NCBI GenBank assembly: GCA_009827225.1
Contig: WUAI01000011.1
Location: 1 to 64,000 of the forward strand
Direction: 5' to 3'
Source of the DNA: Flavobacteriaceae bacterium
Lineage (GTDB): Bacteria; Bacteroidota; Bacteroidia; Flavobacteriales; Flavobacteriaceae
DNA length: 64,000 bases
In this document: piece after piece, positions 1-8,004 of the stretch
Numbering within the stretch: the stretch's first letter is position 1
Layout: the number at the start of each line of letters is the position of its first letter
Program-made: the position numbers and the translations under genes
Notes under the pieces: generated by a model
Told to the model about the DNA's origin: nothing
The model's input: only the letters and a program-made list of their open reading frames with translations
The model's database searches: none

Positions 1-457
1 TTCCGGGTGTGGTGATATAGATAAGCTTCAACATGTTCAAATCTCTTAGCTCCTGCTTAATATCGGTCACCAAACCGGTATTGGTCTCTTCATCCACTTT
101 CAGTGCCACCATCACCTTACTCTGAAGCTCGGGACGTAATTTGGCTCTTAATTCGGTAAGGGCAAATTTAATATTGGAAAGATCGGTATACTTGTCTCCA
201 ATTTGAATTTTACCTTCTTTACCGTATTTATCCTGATAACGCGGACTTGGCTTTCCAGCATAAATAAACACAGAACGGTCCTTCTTTAGTTTTTCTACCT
301 GGTCTCCTTTTGGAAGTTTTTGCTGCACCAAAAGATTACTATCCCTAAGTACAGTTACTACCATAAAGAAGAAGAGCAGCATAAAAACAATATCTGGAAG
401 CGATGCTGTAGATATTGCGGGTAAAGCTCCGCTTTTTTTCTTCTTAAATTTTGACAT
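1..457 (-). CDS. ExbD/TolR-type biopolymer transport protein (3' end outside window)
   Basis: The reading frame starts at an ATG at 457 and stays open to the left edge, about 152 residues, so its C-terminus is missing. The N-terminus is a Lys-rich cytoplasmic tail followed by one membrane span (about residues 21-39) beginning LPDIVFMLLFFF; Asp22 sits where ExbD/TolR proteins carry the proton-coupling aspartate. A soluble periplasmic domain follows. ExbD proteins work with an ExbB/TolQ pentamer to turn the proton gradient into force on TonB or a similar protein. It is last in the operon read from 2346 leftwards, 12 bp after the larger ExbD. Family assignment is firm; whether the motor energises TonB, Tol or gliding/secretion is not shown by sequence. 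Confidence 0.88.
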   Translation of the reverse strand, partial: MSKFKKKKSGALPAISTASLPDIVFMLLFFFMVVTVLRDSNLLVQQKLPKGDQVEKLKKDRSVFIYAGKPSPRYQDKYGKEGKIQIGDKYTDLSNIKFALTELRAKLRPELQSKVMVALKVDEETNTGLVTDIKQELRDLNMLKLIYITTPG

Positions 458-469
458 CTTTTACTTTTT

Positions 470-1093
470 TTATTCTCCAGATTTCTTTGGTTCTGCTTCG
501 GAAAGTTTCAATGGGATTAACTTTTGAATGCTCTGAAGTTGTTCTTCAGCTTTTTCAATATTTCCATTGTAGTTTCCTTCGTCTATCGCTTTCTTTATTT
601 CAGTAAATTTCCATCCATAAAGGCGTTGTGATTCTCTATCCCTTAAAAAATTATAGGCTGCTACCAATTCGTTTTGTACAGCTATATACATTTTATAAGA
701 TGTTAATCGGTCGTTCTGAACCGAGATAACTGCTTTATCGGGGTTGTCTGAAGAATCTGGAAGCCTGGCGCCCTGGCAGAAGTTACAGTACTCTGGAGTT
801 CCGGCAGGAGCTCCACCATTGTCTATAAATTCAATGGCTGCTTGACGCAGATCTTTTAGGTCCATTAATTCTTCTTCAACCAGCAGTTGATCGTTTCTGT
901 TTACATTTACGATAAACAGGTTCTTCTCCTTAATGATTACATCTTCCGGAACATCTTCCTGAGGAGGTGGCAATTGACGTGCAATCCCTTTATCCTTCTC
1001 AATCGTAGTGGTTACGAGGAAAAAGATAAGCAGAAGGAAAGCTATGTCTGCCATAGATCCTGCATTAACTTCGGGTGTTGCTCTTCGGGCCAT
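470..1093 (-). CDS. ExbD/TolR-like protein with enlarged periplasmic domain
   Basis: 207 residues. One membrane span (about 14-32, MADIAFLLLIFFLVTTT) contains Asp16 in the position of the conserved ExbD aspartate. The periplasmic part is longer than usual for ExbD (about 140) and contains an inserted segment with a CNFC pair (Cys103, Cys106) before an ExbD-like core and a charged, probably helical tail. Expected role: stator partner of the ExbB-type protein encoded at 1540-2346. Its ATG overlaps the stop of the upstream gene in a TAATG arrangement at 1091-1095, which suggests translational coupling. The Cys pair could form a periplasmic disulphide or bind a metal; that is inference. Confidence 0.86.
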   Translation of the reverse strand: MARRATPEVNAGSMADIAFLLLIFFLVTTTIEKDKGIARQLPPPQEDVPEDVIIKEKNLFIVNVNRNDQLLVEEELMDLKDLRQAAIEFIDNGGAPAGTPEYCNFCQGARLPDSSDNPDKAVISVQNDRLTSYKMYIAVQNELVAAYNFLRDRESQRLYGWKFTEIKKAIDEGNYNGNIEKAEEQLQSIQKLIPLKLSEAEPKKSGE

Positions 1094-1521
1094 TATCTAC
1101 TTGTTAATTTTCTAACTCCGCTTAATACCATAGACCCAATGGCTACTATCGCTAGAATGTAAAACGTGTACAATCCGGCTCCAACCCATCTGGACCCACC
1201 TTCAGAGAGCATCTCACCATCTTGCAACGGTGTTTCCACTCCTTTGGCCATTCCGTAGGAAATCGCTACTACAACCAGGAAGGCTCCTATGGAGATAAGT
1301 GTCTTTTTTATATTTCCACCGGCAAGTCCTTTCAGTACAAACACAAGTACGAACAGAACTACAATAGCCAGTACGATGTAAGCGATATACATTAAAGGAT
1401 CTACTCCTTCACCTGTAGACTTCACTACGTCGTCTCCTTTGGATACAAGCATAACCCAGAATACCAAACCGGCCACCCCGAGTACTAATGCTACGATCCT
1501 TAATATTTTATATAAACCCAT
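1093..1521 (-). CDS. Small four-span membrane protein of the exbBD operon
   Basis: 142 residues with four predicted hydrophobic spans (about 5-26, 43-66, 74-92 and 113-135) and short hydrophilic connections. I recognise no enzyme or transporter motif. It lies between the ExbB-type gene (18 bp upstream) and the long ExbD gene (overlapping by one base), so it is probably co-translated with them and may be an accessory subunit of the same proton-driven motor. Its function is unknown; the assignment rests on context only. Confidence 0.8.
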   Translation of the reverse strand: MGLYKILRIVALVLGVAGLVFWVMLVSKGDDVVKSTGEGVDPLMYIAYIVLAIVVLFVLVFVLKGLAGGNIKKTLISIGAFLVVVAISYGMAKGVETPLQDGEMLSEGGSRWVGAGLYTFYILAIVAIGSMVLSGVRKLTSR

Positions 1522-1539
1522 TCTAATATGTGTTTTTAA

Positions 1540-2346
1540 TTATTTTTTGTTTTTGTAGTCTACCAACATATCGATCAATGTGATAGAAGCGTCTTCCATA
1601 CTGTTTACAATGCTATCAATCTTAGCAATGATGTAGTTGTAGAAGATCTGAAGGATAATAGCCACGATCAAACCAAATACTGTGGTCAAAAGTGCTACTT
1701 TAATACCTCCTGCTACAAGAGATGGGTTCATATCACCAGCAGACTGGATTTTATCAAAGGCAAAAATCATACCGATTACCGTACCCATGAATCCAAGCAT
1801 TGGTGCTAATGCGATAAACAATGAAATCCAAGAAACATTTTTCTCTAATTGTCCCATCTGAACTCCTCCATAAGAAACTACCGCTTTCTCAGCGGCCTCG
1901 ATACTCTCGTCGGCTCTGTCAAGACCTTGGTAATAAATAGAGGCAACGGGGCCCTTAGTGTTTCTACATACTTCTTTTGCAGCTTCGATACCTCCGCTGT
2001 TCAAAGCATCCTCAACATTGTTCGCCAATTTTTGAGTATTAGTTGTAGAAAGGTTTAAGAAAATAATTCTCTCAATAGCAATTGCTAAACCAAGAATTAA
2101 ACACAACAATACGATTCCCATAAATCCAGGACCTCCCTCGATAAAACGTTGTTTCAAATTTTGATGGAAACTAGGAGCGGCTTCTTCCGTAGAAGATCCT
2201 TCCTCATCCTGAACGAATGTAACTGTTGCAGTTGTTACTAACGATTGTGCATTAGTAGGCATTGTTTGAGCAGCGGTTGCATTCACATTAATTGTTCCTG
2301 CAAAAACCATTGCTGCAATTGCTAGAATAGAAAATAATTTTTTCAT
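1540..2346 (-). CDS. MotA/TolQ/ExbB proton channel family protein
   Basis: 268 residues. An N-terminal hydrophobic segment resembling a signal sequence ends near residue 27 (NATAAQ), followed by an acidic linker and three membrane spans (about 73-95, 172-197, 213-240). The pattern of one span, a long cytoplasmic loop, then two spans is that of ExbB/TolQ. The second span carries the family signature APMLGFMGTVIGMI. It should form the proton-conducting pentamer with the ExbD proteins encoded downstream. First gene of a four-gene operon. A -7-like box TATCTTTA (one mismatch to TAnnTTTG) reads leftwards at 2390-2383, about 37 bp before the ATG. Confidence 0.92.
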   Translation of the reverse strand: MKKLFSILAIAAMVFAGTINVNATAAQTMPTNAQSLVTTATVTFVQDEEGSSTEEAAPSFHQNLKQRFIEGGPGFMGIVLLCLILGLAIAIERIIFLNLSTTNTQKLANNVEDALNSGGIEAAKEVCRNTKGPVASIYYQGLDRADESIEAAEKAVVSYGGVQMGQLEKNVSWISLFIALAPMLGFMGTVIGMIFAFDKIQSAGDMNPSLVAGGIKVALLTTVFGLIVAIILQIFYNYIIAKIDSIVNSMEDASITLIDMLVDYKNKK

Positions 2347-2539
2347 TGCTATCGACTTAAAGTTTGTTTTTAGTTAAAGGTTTAAAGATATAAAAATAAT
2401 TAGTTAATGTGCAATAATATTGAGTTTGTGAAAGGTTATGATATCTTTCTTCTTAAATTTTTGAATTATTCAAAAAAGAACGGCCACCATGTTGTGAATT
2501 TACCCCAAATTAAACGTTACGCACACAGAACTTATTTTG

Positions 2540-2627
2540 CAGAGAGGAAGGGATTCGAACCCTCGATACGCTTTTGGCGTATACACACTTTCCAGGCGTG
2601 CGCCTTCGACCACTCGGCCACCTCTCT
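2540..2627 (-). tRNA. tRNA-Ser(GGA)
   Basis: Folds as a class II tRNA of 88 nt: acceptor stem AGAGAGG with CCTCTCT (7 bp), D-arm GCC/GGC, anticodon stem CACGC/GTGTG with loop CTGGAAA and anticodon GGA (complement at 2591-2593), long variable arm TACGC/GCGTA, and T-arm GAGGG TTCGAAT CCCTT. The discriminator is G, as expected for serine. The 3' CCA is not encoded (next bases CAA) and must be added by tRNA nucleotidyltransferase. It lies alone in the 358-bp gap between the ExbB operon and the asparaginase gene; nothing else was found in that gap except an AT-only hairpin at 2687-2710. Confidence 0.97.
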
Positions 2628-2704
2628 ATTTCAACTTTCCTTTATAATTAAAGGGTTGGCAAATAACAAAAAAAAATGGTTTGATACAATAAAATCAGGC
2701 TATT

Positions 2705-3733
2705 TTATTGCATTTCCCCGCGTAAAGATGTTTCAAACAGAGTTTTAAAACTTGGCCCCGAAATATGCTGTCCCAGCAGGTACATCATTTTGGCCAACGC
2801 AGCTTCGGAAGTAATGTCTTTGCCGGAGATCACCCCAATCTTCTTCAACTTCACACTGGTCTCGTACAACCCCATGTTCACACTTCCCCCGGCGCACTGG
2901 GTAACATTGACTACAGGAATTCCTTTTTTGATCAATTCTCTCAACTGATCGATAAGCCAGGCTTCATTGGTAAGGTTACCACTTCCATAAGACTCGAGAA
3001 TCACTCCTTTAAGTTTAGGGTAGTTGAATACGTATTCCGTTGTTTCGGCATCCAGACCGGGAAATACCTTTAATAACAGGATATTGGTTTCCAGGGTCGA
3101 ATGGATCTTGAATTTCTTCTTACTTTTCGGCACCCATAAATAATCTTCATTCACTATTAGGTGCACACCACTTTCTATAATGGGTGGATAATTCAGCGAA
3201 GCAAATGCTTCAAAATGTTCGGCGTTTAATTTCGTGGTTCGATTAGCCCGGTATAATTTATATTCAAAATACAATCCAACTTCTCTGATCACTGGCCGGC
3301 CATTCTTTCGAAGCGCCGCAATCTGGATGGAAGTAATAAGGTTTTCTTTTGCATCGGTACGCAGATCTCCAATGGGCAGCTGGGATCCGGTGAAAATTAC
3401 CGGTTTGGCCAGGTTCTCCAGCATAAAGCTCATGGCCGAAGCCGTATACGACATAGTATCGCTCCCATGGAGAACCACAAATCCATCAAACTCATCATAA
3501 TGTTCGGCAATAATACCGGCAAGATCCATCCAGTATTTGGGGTTCATGTTGGAACTATCGATGGGATTTTCAAAGCTGGTCGTCTCGATGGTGCAATCCA
3601 ACAATCGCAATTCCGGAATATGTTCCAGCAGATCCTCAAAATTGAAATTACGTAGGGCTCCGGTTTCAAATTCTTTGATCATGCCAATGGTTCCCCCGGT
3701 ATAGATCAGTAATATGTTAGGCTTTGCACTCAA
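2705..3733 (-). CDS. ansA: Type I L-asparaginase
   Basis: 342 residues, typical of cytoplasmic type I asparaginases, which hydrolyse asparagine to aspartate and ammonia. Visible signatures: YTGGTIGM at 11-18 (nucleophile Thr15), HGSDTM at 89-94 (Asp92, Thr93) and the loop with RTDAKENL near 125-132 (catalytic Lys129). There is no signal peptide, supporting the cytoplasmic housekeeping form rather than a periplasmic type II enzyme. It follows the TatD gene by 14 bp on the same strand, so the two are probably one transcript; this pairing looks like chance operon membership. The AT-only hairpin overlapping its stop codon may act as a weak terminator. Confidence 0.95.
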   Translation of the reverse strand: MSAKPNILLIYTGGTIGMIKEFETGALRNFNFEDLLEHIPELRLLDCTIETTSFENPIDSSNMNPKYWMDLAGIIAEHYDEFDGFVVLHGSDTMSYTASAMSFMLENLAKPVIFTGSQLPIGDLRTDAKENLITSIQIAALRKNGRPVIREVGLYFEYKLYRANRTTKLNAEHFEAFASLNYPPIIESGVHLIVNEDYLWVPKSKKKFKIHSTLETNILLLKVFPGLDAETTEYVFNYPKLKGVILESYGSGNLTNEAWLIDQLRELIKKGIPVVNVTQCAGGSVNMGLYETSVKLKKIGVISGKDITSEAALAKMMYLLGQHISGPSFKTLFETSLRGEMQ

Positions 3734-3747
3734 TAGAATAATCGTAA

Positions 3748-4512
3748 TTAAATTCCGAAGACCTCTTTGGAATTCGCAGTGGTAATGGTAGCTACTTCTT
3801 CTTCTGAAATATCATACACCTCAGCCACCTTCTTGCACACCAGGCTAAGATAACTACTTTCGTTCCTTTTTCCGCGATAAGGAACGGGAGAAAGGTAAGG
3901 GGAATCGGTCTCCAATACAATATGCCTGATGTCAATCTCATTGAGAAACCGGTCGATCTTACCATTCTTAAAGGTGACAACTCCACCAATTCCCAGTTTC
4001 ATGTTAAATCCGATGGCTCTCATAGCCTGTTCCTTGGTTCCGGTAAAGCAATGGAAAATTCCGTAGAGATCGTCATCACGCTCGGTTTCCAACACCTCAA
4101 AAATCTCATCAAAAGATTCCCGGCAATGGATCACGATGGGCAAATGATATCGTTTCGCAAGCTGAATCTGTTTTTTGAATGCTTTTTTTTGAATTTCCAA
4201 CGTAGACGTATCCCAGTATAAATCAATGCCGATCTCTCCCACTGCTACAAATTCCCGTTGCTCAAATTGGGTTTCCACATGTGCCAGTTCCTCTTCATAA
4301 TTCTCCTTTACCGAAGTAGGATGCAATCCCATCATTAAGTGGACATTGTTGGGATAATCCTGTTCAAGACGATACATGGCATCGGTGTAGGAGGAGTCGA
4401 TGGCAGGAATAAAGAAACGATGTATTCCGGCTGCAAGGGCTCGTTCCATCATTTCGGATCTGTCCTCATCAAAAGCTTCACTGTACAGGTGGGTATGAGT
4501 ATCCGTTAGCAT
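3748..4512 (-). CDS. tatD: TatD family metal-dependent hydrolase (DNase)
   Basis: 254 residues, full length for TatD. The TIM-barrel metal site is visible: HTH near the N-terminus (His6, His8), a central Glu in GEIGIDLYWD, HCRESFDE, FHCFTGT, and the terminal ETDSPYL motif followed by PYRGKRNESSYL. TatD proteins are Mg-dependent 3'-5' exonucleases or phosphoesterases acting on DNA. The ATG at 4512 overlaps the open frame of the divergent protease gene by two bases, but the real start of that gene is probably further away, at 4559. The asparaginase gene follows after 14 bp. Confidence 0.95.
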   Translation of the reverse strand: MLTDTHTHLYSEAFDEDRSEMMERALAAGIHRFFIPAIDSSYTDAMYRLEQDYPNNVHLMMGLHPTSVKENYEEELAHVETQFEQREFVAVGEIGIDLYWDTSTLEIQKKAFKKQIQLAKRYHLPIVIHCRESFDEIFEVLETERDDDLYGIFHCFTGTKEQAMRAIGFNMKLGIGGVVTFKNGKIDRFLNEIDIRHIVLETDSPYLSPVPYRGKRNESSYLSLVCKKVAEVYDISEEEVATITTANSKEVFGI

Positions 4513-4558
4513 GGAAGCAAAACTACCAATTTGTTATTTATCTTTACAAAAAAAACCG

Positions 4559-4996
4559 TTGACTTCACTTCGAAAATTTCAGGAAGACCAAAATTTCACA
4601 CGAATCCCTCTAAAAAGGCTTAATACCGGTCATTATAAACTGGAAGCCAGGATCAATGGCGTAAACGGCCAATTTATACTGGATACCGGTGCCTCCAACA
4701 GTTGTGTTGGGTTCGAAAGTGCTTCCAGGTTTCATTTGGATTCCGAAGAAAGCGATGTGAAAGCTGCGGGAGCCGGCGCAATTGATATGGAAACAATGAT
4801 TTCAAACGAAAATAAGCTCACTATAGGTAAAAAGGAAGTGCCAAACGTCGTTCTGGTGCTCTTTAACCTATCACACGTGAACAGTGCGTTGCAGCAAGTA
4901 GATGAAATTCCTGTTCATGGAATTCTGGGTGCGGATTTGCTCAAACGCATGAGAGCCGTGATCGATTATGGCCGTAATTGCCTGTACGTAAAGTAA
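4559..4996 (+). CDS. Retropepsin-like aspartic protease family protein (clan AA)
   Basis: About 145 residues if started at TTG 4559. The open frame extends to an ATG at 4511, but that start would overlap tatD and the family's conserved part begins at SLRKFQED. A -7-like box TATCTTTA (one mismatch to TAnnTTTG) at 4539-4546 lies inside the longer frame, also favouring 4559. The core shows FILDTGAS (catalytic Asp of the single DTG motif), a central flap-like region and a C-terminal ILGADLL motif, as in retropepsin-like proteins that work as homodimers. No signal peptide is seen with this start, so it would be cytoplasmic. Substrate unknown. The family call is good; the start is moderately sure. 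Confidence 0.85.
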   Translation: MTSLRKFQEDQNFTRIPLKRLNTGHYKLEARINGVNGQFILDTGASNSCVGFESASRFHLDSEESDVKAAGAGAIDMETMISNENKLTIGKKEVPNVVLVLFNLSHVNSALQQVDEIPVHGILGADLLKRMRAVIDYGRNCLYVK

Positions 4997-5059
4997 GACA
5001 TTGAGATTCTTAAGCGTATTTTTTACTAAATTTACCTGCTGTCCCCAAAAAAACAAATT

Positions 5060-7084
5060 TTGACAAAGAGCCTGTTTCTGGTCATAGTCGCTTATTTATT
5101 CATAGCTCCGGCAAACCTCTTTGCCCAGGAGAGCCGTTATTATAAACAAGTTCTGGATACCACCACCAATCCCGGTTTAAAACTGGAGATGCTGGATTCC
5201 CTTATCAGCAAATCACGCAGAACCAATACGGACGATTTTGTCAAATACAGTCTGGATTACATCGCATTGGCAAAAGAAATCGATAGCATAAGCAGTGCTG
5301 CTAAGAAGTTGATCAATGTGAGCTACAGCCTTACTTCGGTTAAAAATGAACCTCGAAAAACGCTCACCCTGGTAGATGGATTGCTGGCCCGTAAATACAA
5401 ACTGAAAGACAGCTTTTTGCTGGGAAGCTTATACCTTAAAAGAGGGGGCGCCAACTTCAGGCTGGACCTGGAAGAAGCGATCGAAGATTATAACAAAGCG
5501 ATCAAGAATTACAGTGCCACCGATTCGGTCCATATTGCCGACGCCTATCTTTTTAGTGGGCAGGCGTATTCCAATCTCGGTAATTTTGTCCCTGCCGGGG
5601 AGAACTACAAAAAGGCCTATGAGCTATTCGAATCACTGAAGGATTATGAATATATGTTCTATGCCCGCCAGGGAATTACGGCCATGTATAGTATGAACGG
5701 GTTTTACGACAAGGCCAAAGAGGAGCGGATAAAGAATATCGATAAGATCAAGGAACTTGGCCTCGACCATCATCTTACTACGGCCTACTACAACCAGGCT
5801 TTGGATTATCAAAAAATGGGGGACACCAAGCAATATTTTACCTACTTGCAGATGGCGGAGGATGCCATTAATAATTCACCCGCCGAAACGGTGAATACCA
5901 CCAATAAGTTGTATGTCTATTCCAAATTGGTGGATTACTATTGCGAGCAAAACGAAATCGCAAATGCCGAAAAATATCTGGCTATGCTGGTCGAGAATCA
6001 CAAACAAGGACCCGAGGATTTGATCAATCAAATTCAATATGACGATGCTATGGCAAATTATCATGTGGCTCTTGGAAACTACAATAAAGCCCTGGATCAT
6101 GCTACCAACCGTTTGGCGCATACGCGTTCCATAAAGATTGAAGAGGACATTATGACTTCCTATAAATTGCTGTCCGAGATATACGCAGCAAAAGGCAATT
6201 ATAAGTTGAGCCTTGAAAACAAGAACAACTACCTGGCTATTAAGGACTCCATATATAATAAGACCAGTGCCATTACGCTTGCTTACTATCAAACTTTGTA
6301 TGAGACGGAGAAAAAGGAAAATGAGCTGATTGAAAAAAATACCAGTATCCAGCTGCTTGAAAAAGACAATGAAGCTGCTAAGAAACGATTACTCTTTATT
6401 ATCATAGCTCTCATTTCTCTCTTCGGAATGGTCATCCTGTACCGCAATCGTCTGCGGATTAAGAACAAAAAGATCCGACAGGAAAAATTCAGTCAGGAGC
6501 TTCTGGTTTCACAAGAGGAAGAGCGAAGACGTATTTCTAAAGATCTCCATGATGGTTTAGGTCAAAGTTTGTTGTTGTTGAAAAACAAGGTGGTAAAAAC
6601 TCAAGATAATGAAACCAAAGAGCTGGTAGAAACTGCCATTGAAGAAGTTCGGTCGATCTCGCGAAACCTGCATCCGTTTCAGCTGCAGGAACTGGGAATT
6701 ACCAAAGCGATCAAAATGACGGTAAACCAGATCGATGAGAATACCGATCTATTTATTTCTTCTGAAATAGATAATATCGATAACTTGTTCAACAAAAAAC
6801 AGGAAGTCAATATATACCGTATCGTTCAGGAGGCATTGAGTAATATTTTGAAACATGCCAAAGCAGAAGCAGCAAAACTTGTGGTACGACGAGAACCGAA
6901 TATGGTTTATGTGACGGTTCGTGACAATGGTGTTGGATTTGACTTTTCTGAAAAATATCAAAATATGAAGTCCCTTGGGCTGAAAACTTTACTGGAACGA
7001 ACTAAATTCTTAAAAGGCCAGATGAAAATTCAGACCAAAAGGGAGAATGGCACACTTTTAGAGTTTCAATTTCCGACAGCATGA
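5060..7084 (+). CDS. TPR-repeat sensor histidine kinase (NarL/DegS type)
   Basis: 674 residues from a TTG start at 5060; the signal peptide (ending near ANLFAQ, residue 23) begins directly at this codon. Residues about 35-400 are helical TPR-like repeats in the periplasm, followed by a coiled coil, a single membrane span at about 443-461, a HisKA_3 dimerisation domain with EERRRISKDLHDGLGQ (phospho-acceptor His497), and a HATPase_c domain with the N-box VQEALSNILKHA and the G-box DNGVGFDF. It should phosphorylate the response regulator whose ATG overlaps its stop by 4 nt (7081-7084). No known ligand domain is present, so the stimulus is unknown; TPR sensors may bind peptides or envelope proteins. 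Confidence 0.93.
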   Translation: MTKSLFLVIVAYLFIAPANLFAQESRYYKQVLDTTTNPGLKLEMLDSLISKSRRTNTDDFVKYSLDYIALAKEIDSISSAAKKLINVSYSLTSVKNEPRKTLTLVDGLLARKYKLKDSFLLGSLYLKRGGANFRLDLEEAIEDYNKAIKNYSATDSVHIADAYLFSGQAYSNLGNFVPAGENYKKAYELFESLKDYEYMFYARQGITAMYSMNGFYDKAKEERIKNIDKIKELGLDHHLTTAYYNQALDYQKMGDTKQYFTYLQMAEDAINNSPAETVNTTNKLYVYSKLVDYYCEQNEIANAEKYLAMLVENHKQGPEDLINQIQYDDAMANYHVALGNYNKALDHATNRLAHTRSIKIEEDIMTSYKLLSEIYAAKGNYKLSLENKNNYLAIKDSIYNKTSAITLAYYQTLYETEKKENELIEKNTSIQLLEKDNEAAKKRLLFIIIALISLFGMVILYRNRLRIKNKKIRQEKFSQELLVSQEEERRRISKDLHDGLGQSLLLLKNKVVKTQDNETKELVETAIEEVRSISRNLHPFQLQELGITKAIKMTVNQIDENTDLFISSEIDNIDNLFNKKQEVNIYRIVQEALSNILKHAKAEAAKLVVRREPNMVYVTVRDNGVGFDFSEKYQNMKSLGLKTLLERTKFLKGQMKIQTKRENGTLLEFQFPTA

Positions 7085-7716
7085 AAACAAAATCCATCAT
7101 AATTGCCGATGACCATCCTCTTTTACTGAAGGGACTTCGTGATTTCCTGGTAGAAAAGGGCTACAATATTGTGGGTGTTGGAAATAATGGAAGGGAAGCC
7201 TACAACCTGATCACCAAACTGCAACCGGATATCGCAGTGCTGGATATTCAAATGCCTTATATGTCAGGTATAGAAATCGCCAAAAAATGTAACACCAATA
7301 ACTTTGATACGAAGGTTGTTCTCATCACATTTCACAAGGAGAAAGAATTGTACCGTGAAGCGACAGACCTCAATATATTTGGATATATCTTAAAAGAGTT
7401 TGCCCTCGAAGAAATTGAAAACTGTATTCAAACGGTTTCGGAGGGTCTGCCTTATTTCAGTCCGAAAATCAAAGCATTATTGGCCGAAAATTCGGTAAGT
7501 GAAAATGCATTGTCGCAACTTACTCCATCGGAAAGAAAGATCTTAAAATTGATTGCCAAGGATAAGACCAACAAGGAAATTGCATCGCTTTTATTTATCT
7601 CTTATCGTACTGTGGAAAAGCACCGCAGTAATATAATTACGAAGCTTCAGTTGGAGCCCAAAACCAACAGTTTATTGATTTGGGCGAAGGAACATCAGGA
7701 CAAACTACAGTCCTGA
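7081..7716 (+). CDS. LuxR/NarL-family response regulator
   Basis: 211 residues. The receiver domain (about 1-125) has the acidic pair Asp10-Asp11, phospho-acceptor Asp55 in AVLDIQMP, a TFH switch region and Lys in YILKEF. A GerE/LuxR helix-turn-helix occupies about 147-205 (LTPSERKILKLIAKDKTNKE onwards, then SYRTVEKHRSNI). It is the cognate partner of the TPR kinase, with start and stop codons overlapping in ATGA, so the pair is translationally coupled. No target operator can be identified from this window. Confidence 0.95.
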   Translation: MKTKSIIIADDHPLLLKGLRDFLVEKGYNIVGVGNNGREAYNLITKLQPDIAVLDIQMPYMSGIEIAKKCNTNNFDTKVVLITFHKEKELYREATDLNIFGYILKEFALEEIENCIQTVSEGLPYFSPKIKALLAENSVSENALSQLTPSERKILKLIAKDKTNKEIASLLFISYRTVEKHRSNIITKLQLEPKTNSLLIWAKEHQDKLQS

Positions 7717-7779
7717 TTTAAAAAAATTTACGTGTTAATACGTATTTAATTTTCGGAGCTATTTTCAGACCTTAGTGGT

Positions 7780-7917
7780 ATGGAAAAAGATCGATTAATC
7801 TCAGACGTTAAATCCCCTAAAGCGCATAACCTTAAGTGGTTATTTTACACGACGATGTTCTTATCTGCAGGGGTGATTCTAATGAACGTGATTAATTACT
7901 TTGTCTCTTATTTTTAA
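7780..7917 (+). CDS. Small single-span membrane protein, 45 residues
   Basis: An ATG-initiated frame of 45 residues: a charged N-terminus (MEKDRLISDVKSPK) and then one hydrophobic span (about residues 20-42, WLFYTTMFLSAG onwards) ending SYF. It has a plausible upstream box TAATTTTC (one mismatch to TAnnTTTG) and its own strong terminator starting 33 bp after the stop, so it can be an independent small gene. It lies downstream of the kinase/regulator pair on the same strand. I do not recognise it; codon use looks coding, but the short length limits certainty. Confidence 0.55.
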   Translation: MEKDRLISDVKSPKAHNLKWLFYTTMFLSAGVILMNVINYFVSYF

Positions 7918-7950
7918 GTTAATTTTAGCAAACTAACCAAGTTAATCAAA

Positions 7951-7977
7951 AAAGCCCGATGGAATGGATCGGGCTTT
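7951..7977. terminator. Bidirectional intrinsic terminator
   Basis: Ten-bp stem AAAGCCCGAT / ATCGGGCTTT with a 7-nt loop (GGAATGG), A-rich on the left and T-rich on the right, so it can end both the rightward small ORF and the leftward sucAB transcript (sucB ends at 8005). Confidence 0.9.
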
Positions 7978-8004
7978 TTGCATTTATCTAAATTGATTCT
8001 TTCT

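Noticed and set aside
2687-2710. Hairpin CAATAAAAT / ATTTTATTG at the end of ansA
   Set aside because: AT-only stem with its T-run 12 bp away; too weak to list as a terminator.
2407-2748. Rightward open frame of 113 codons
   Set aside because: It runs through the antisense of tRNA-Ser and overlaps the end of ansA; no coding character.
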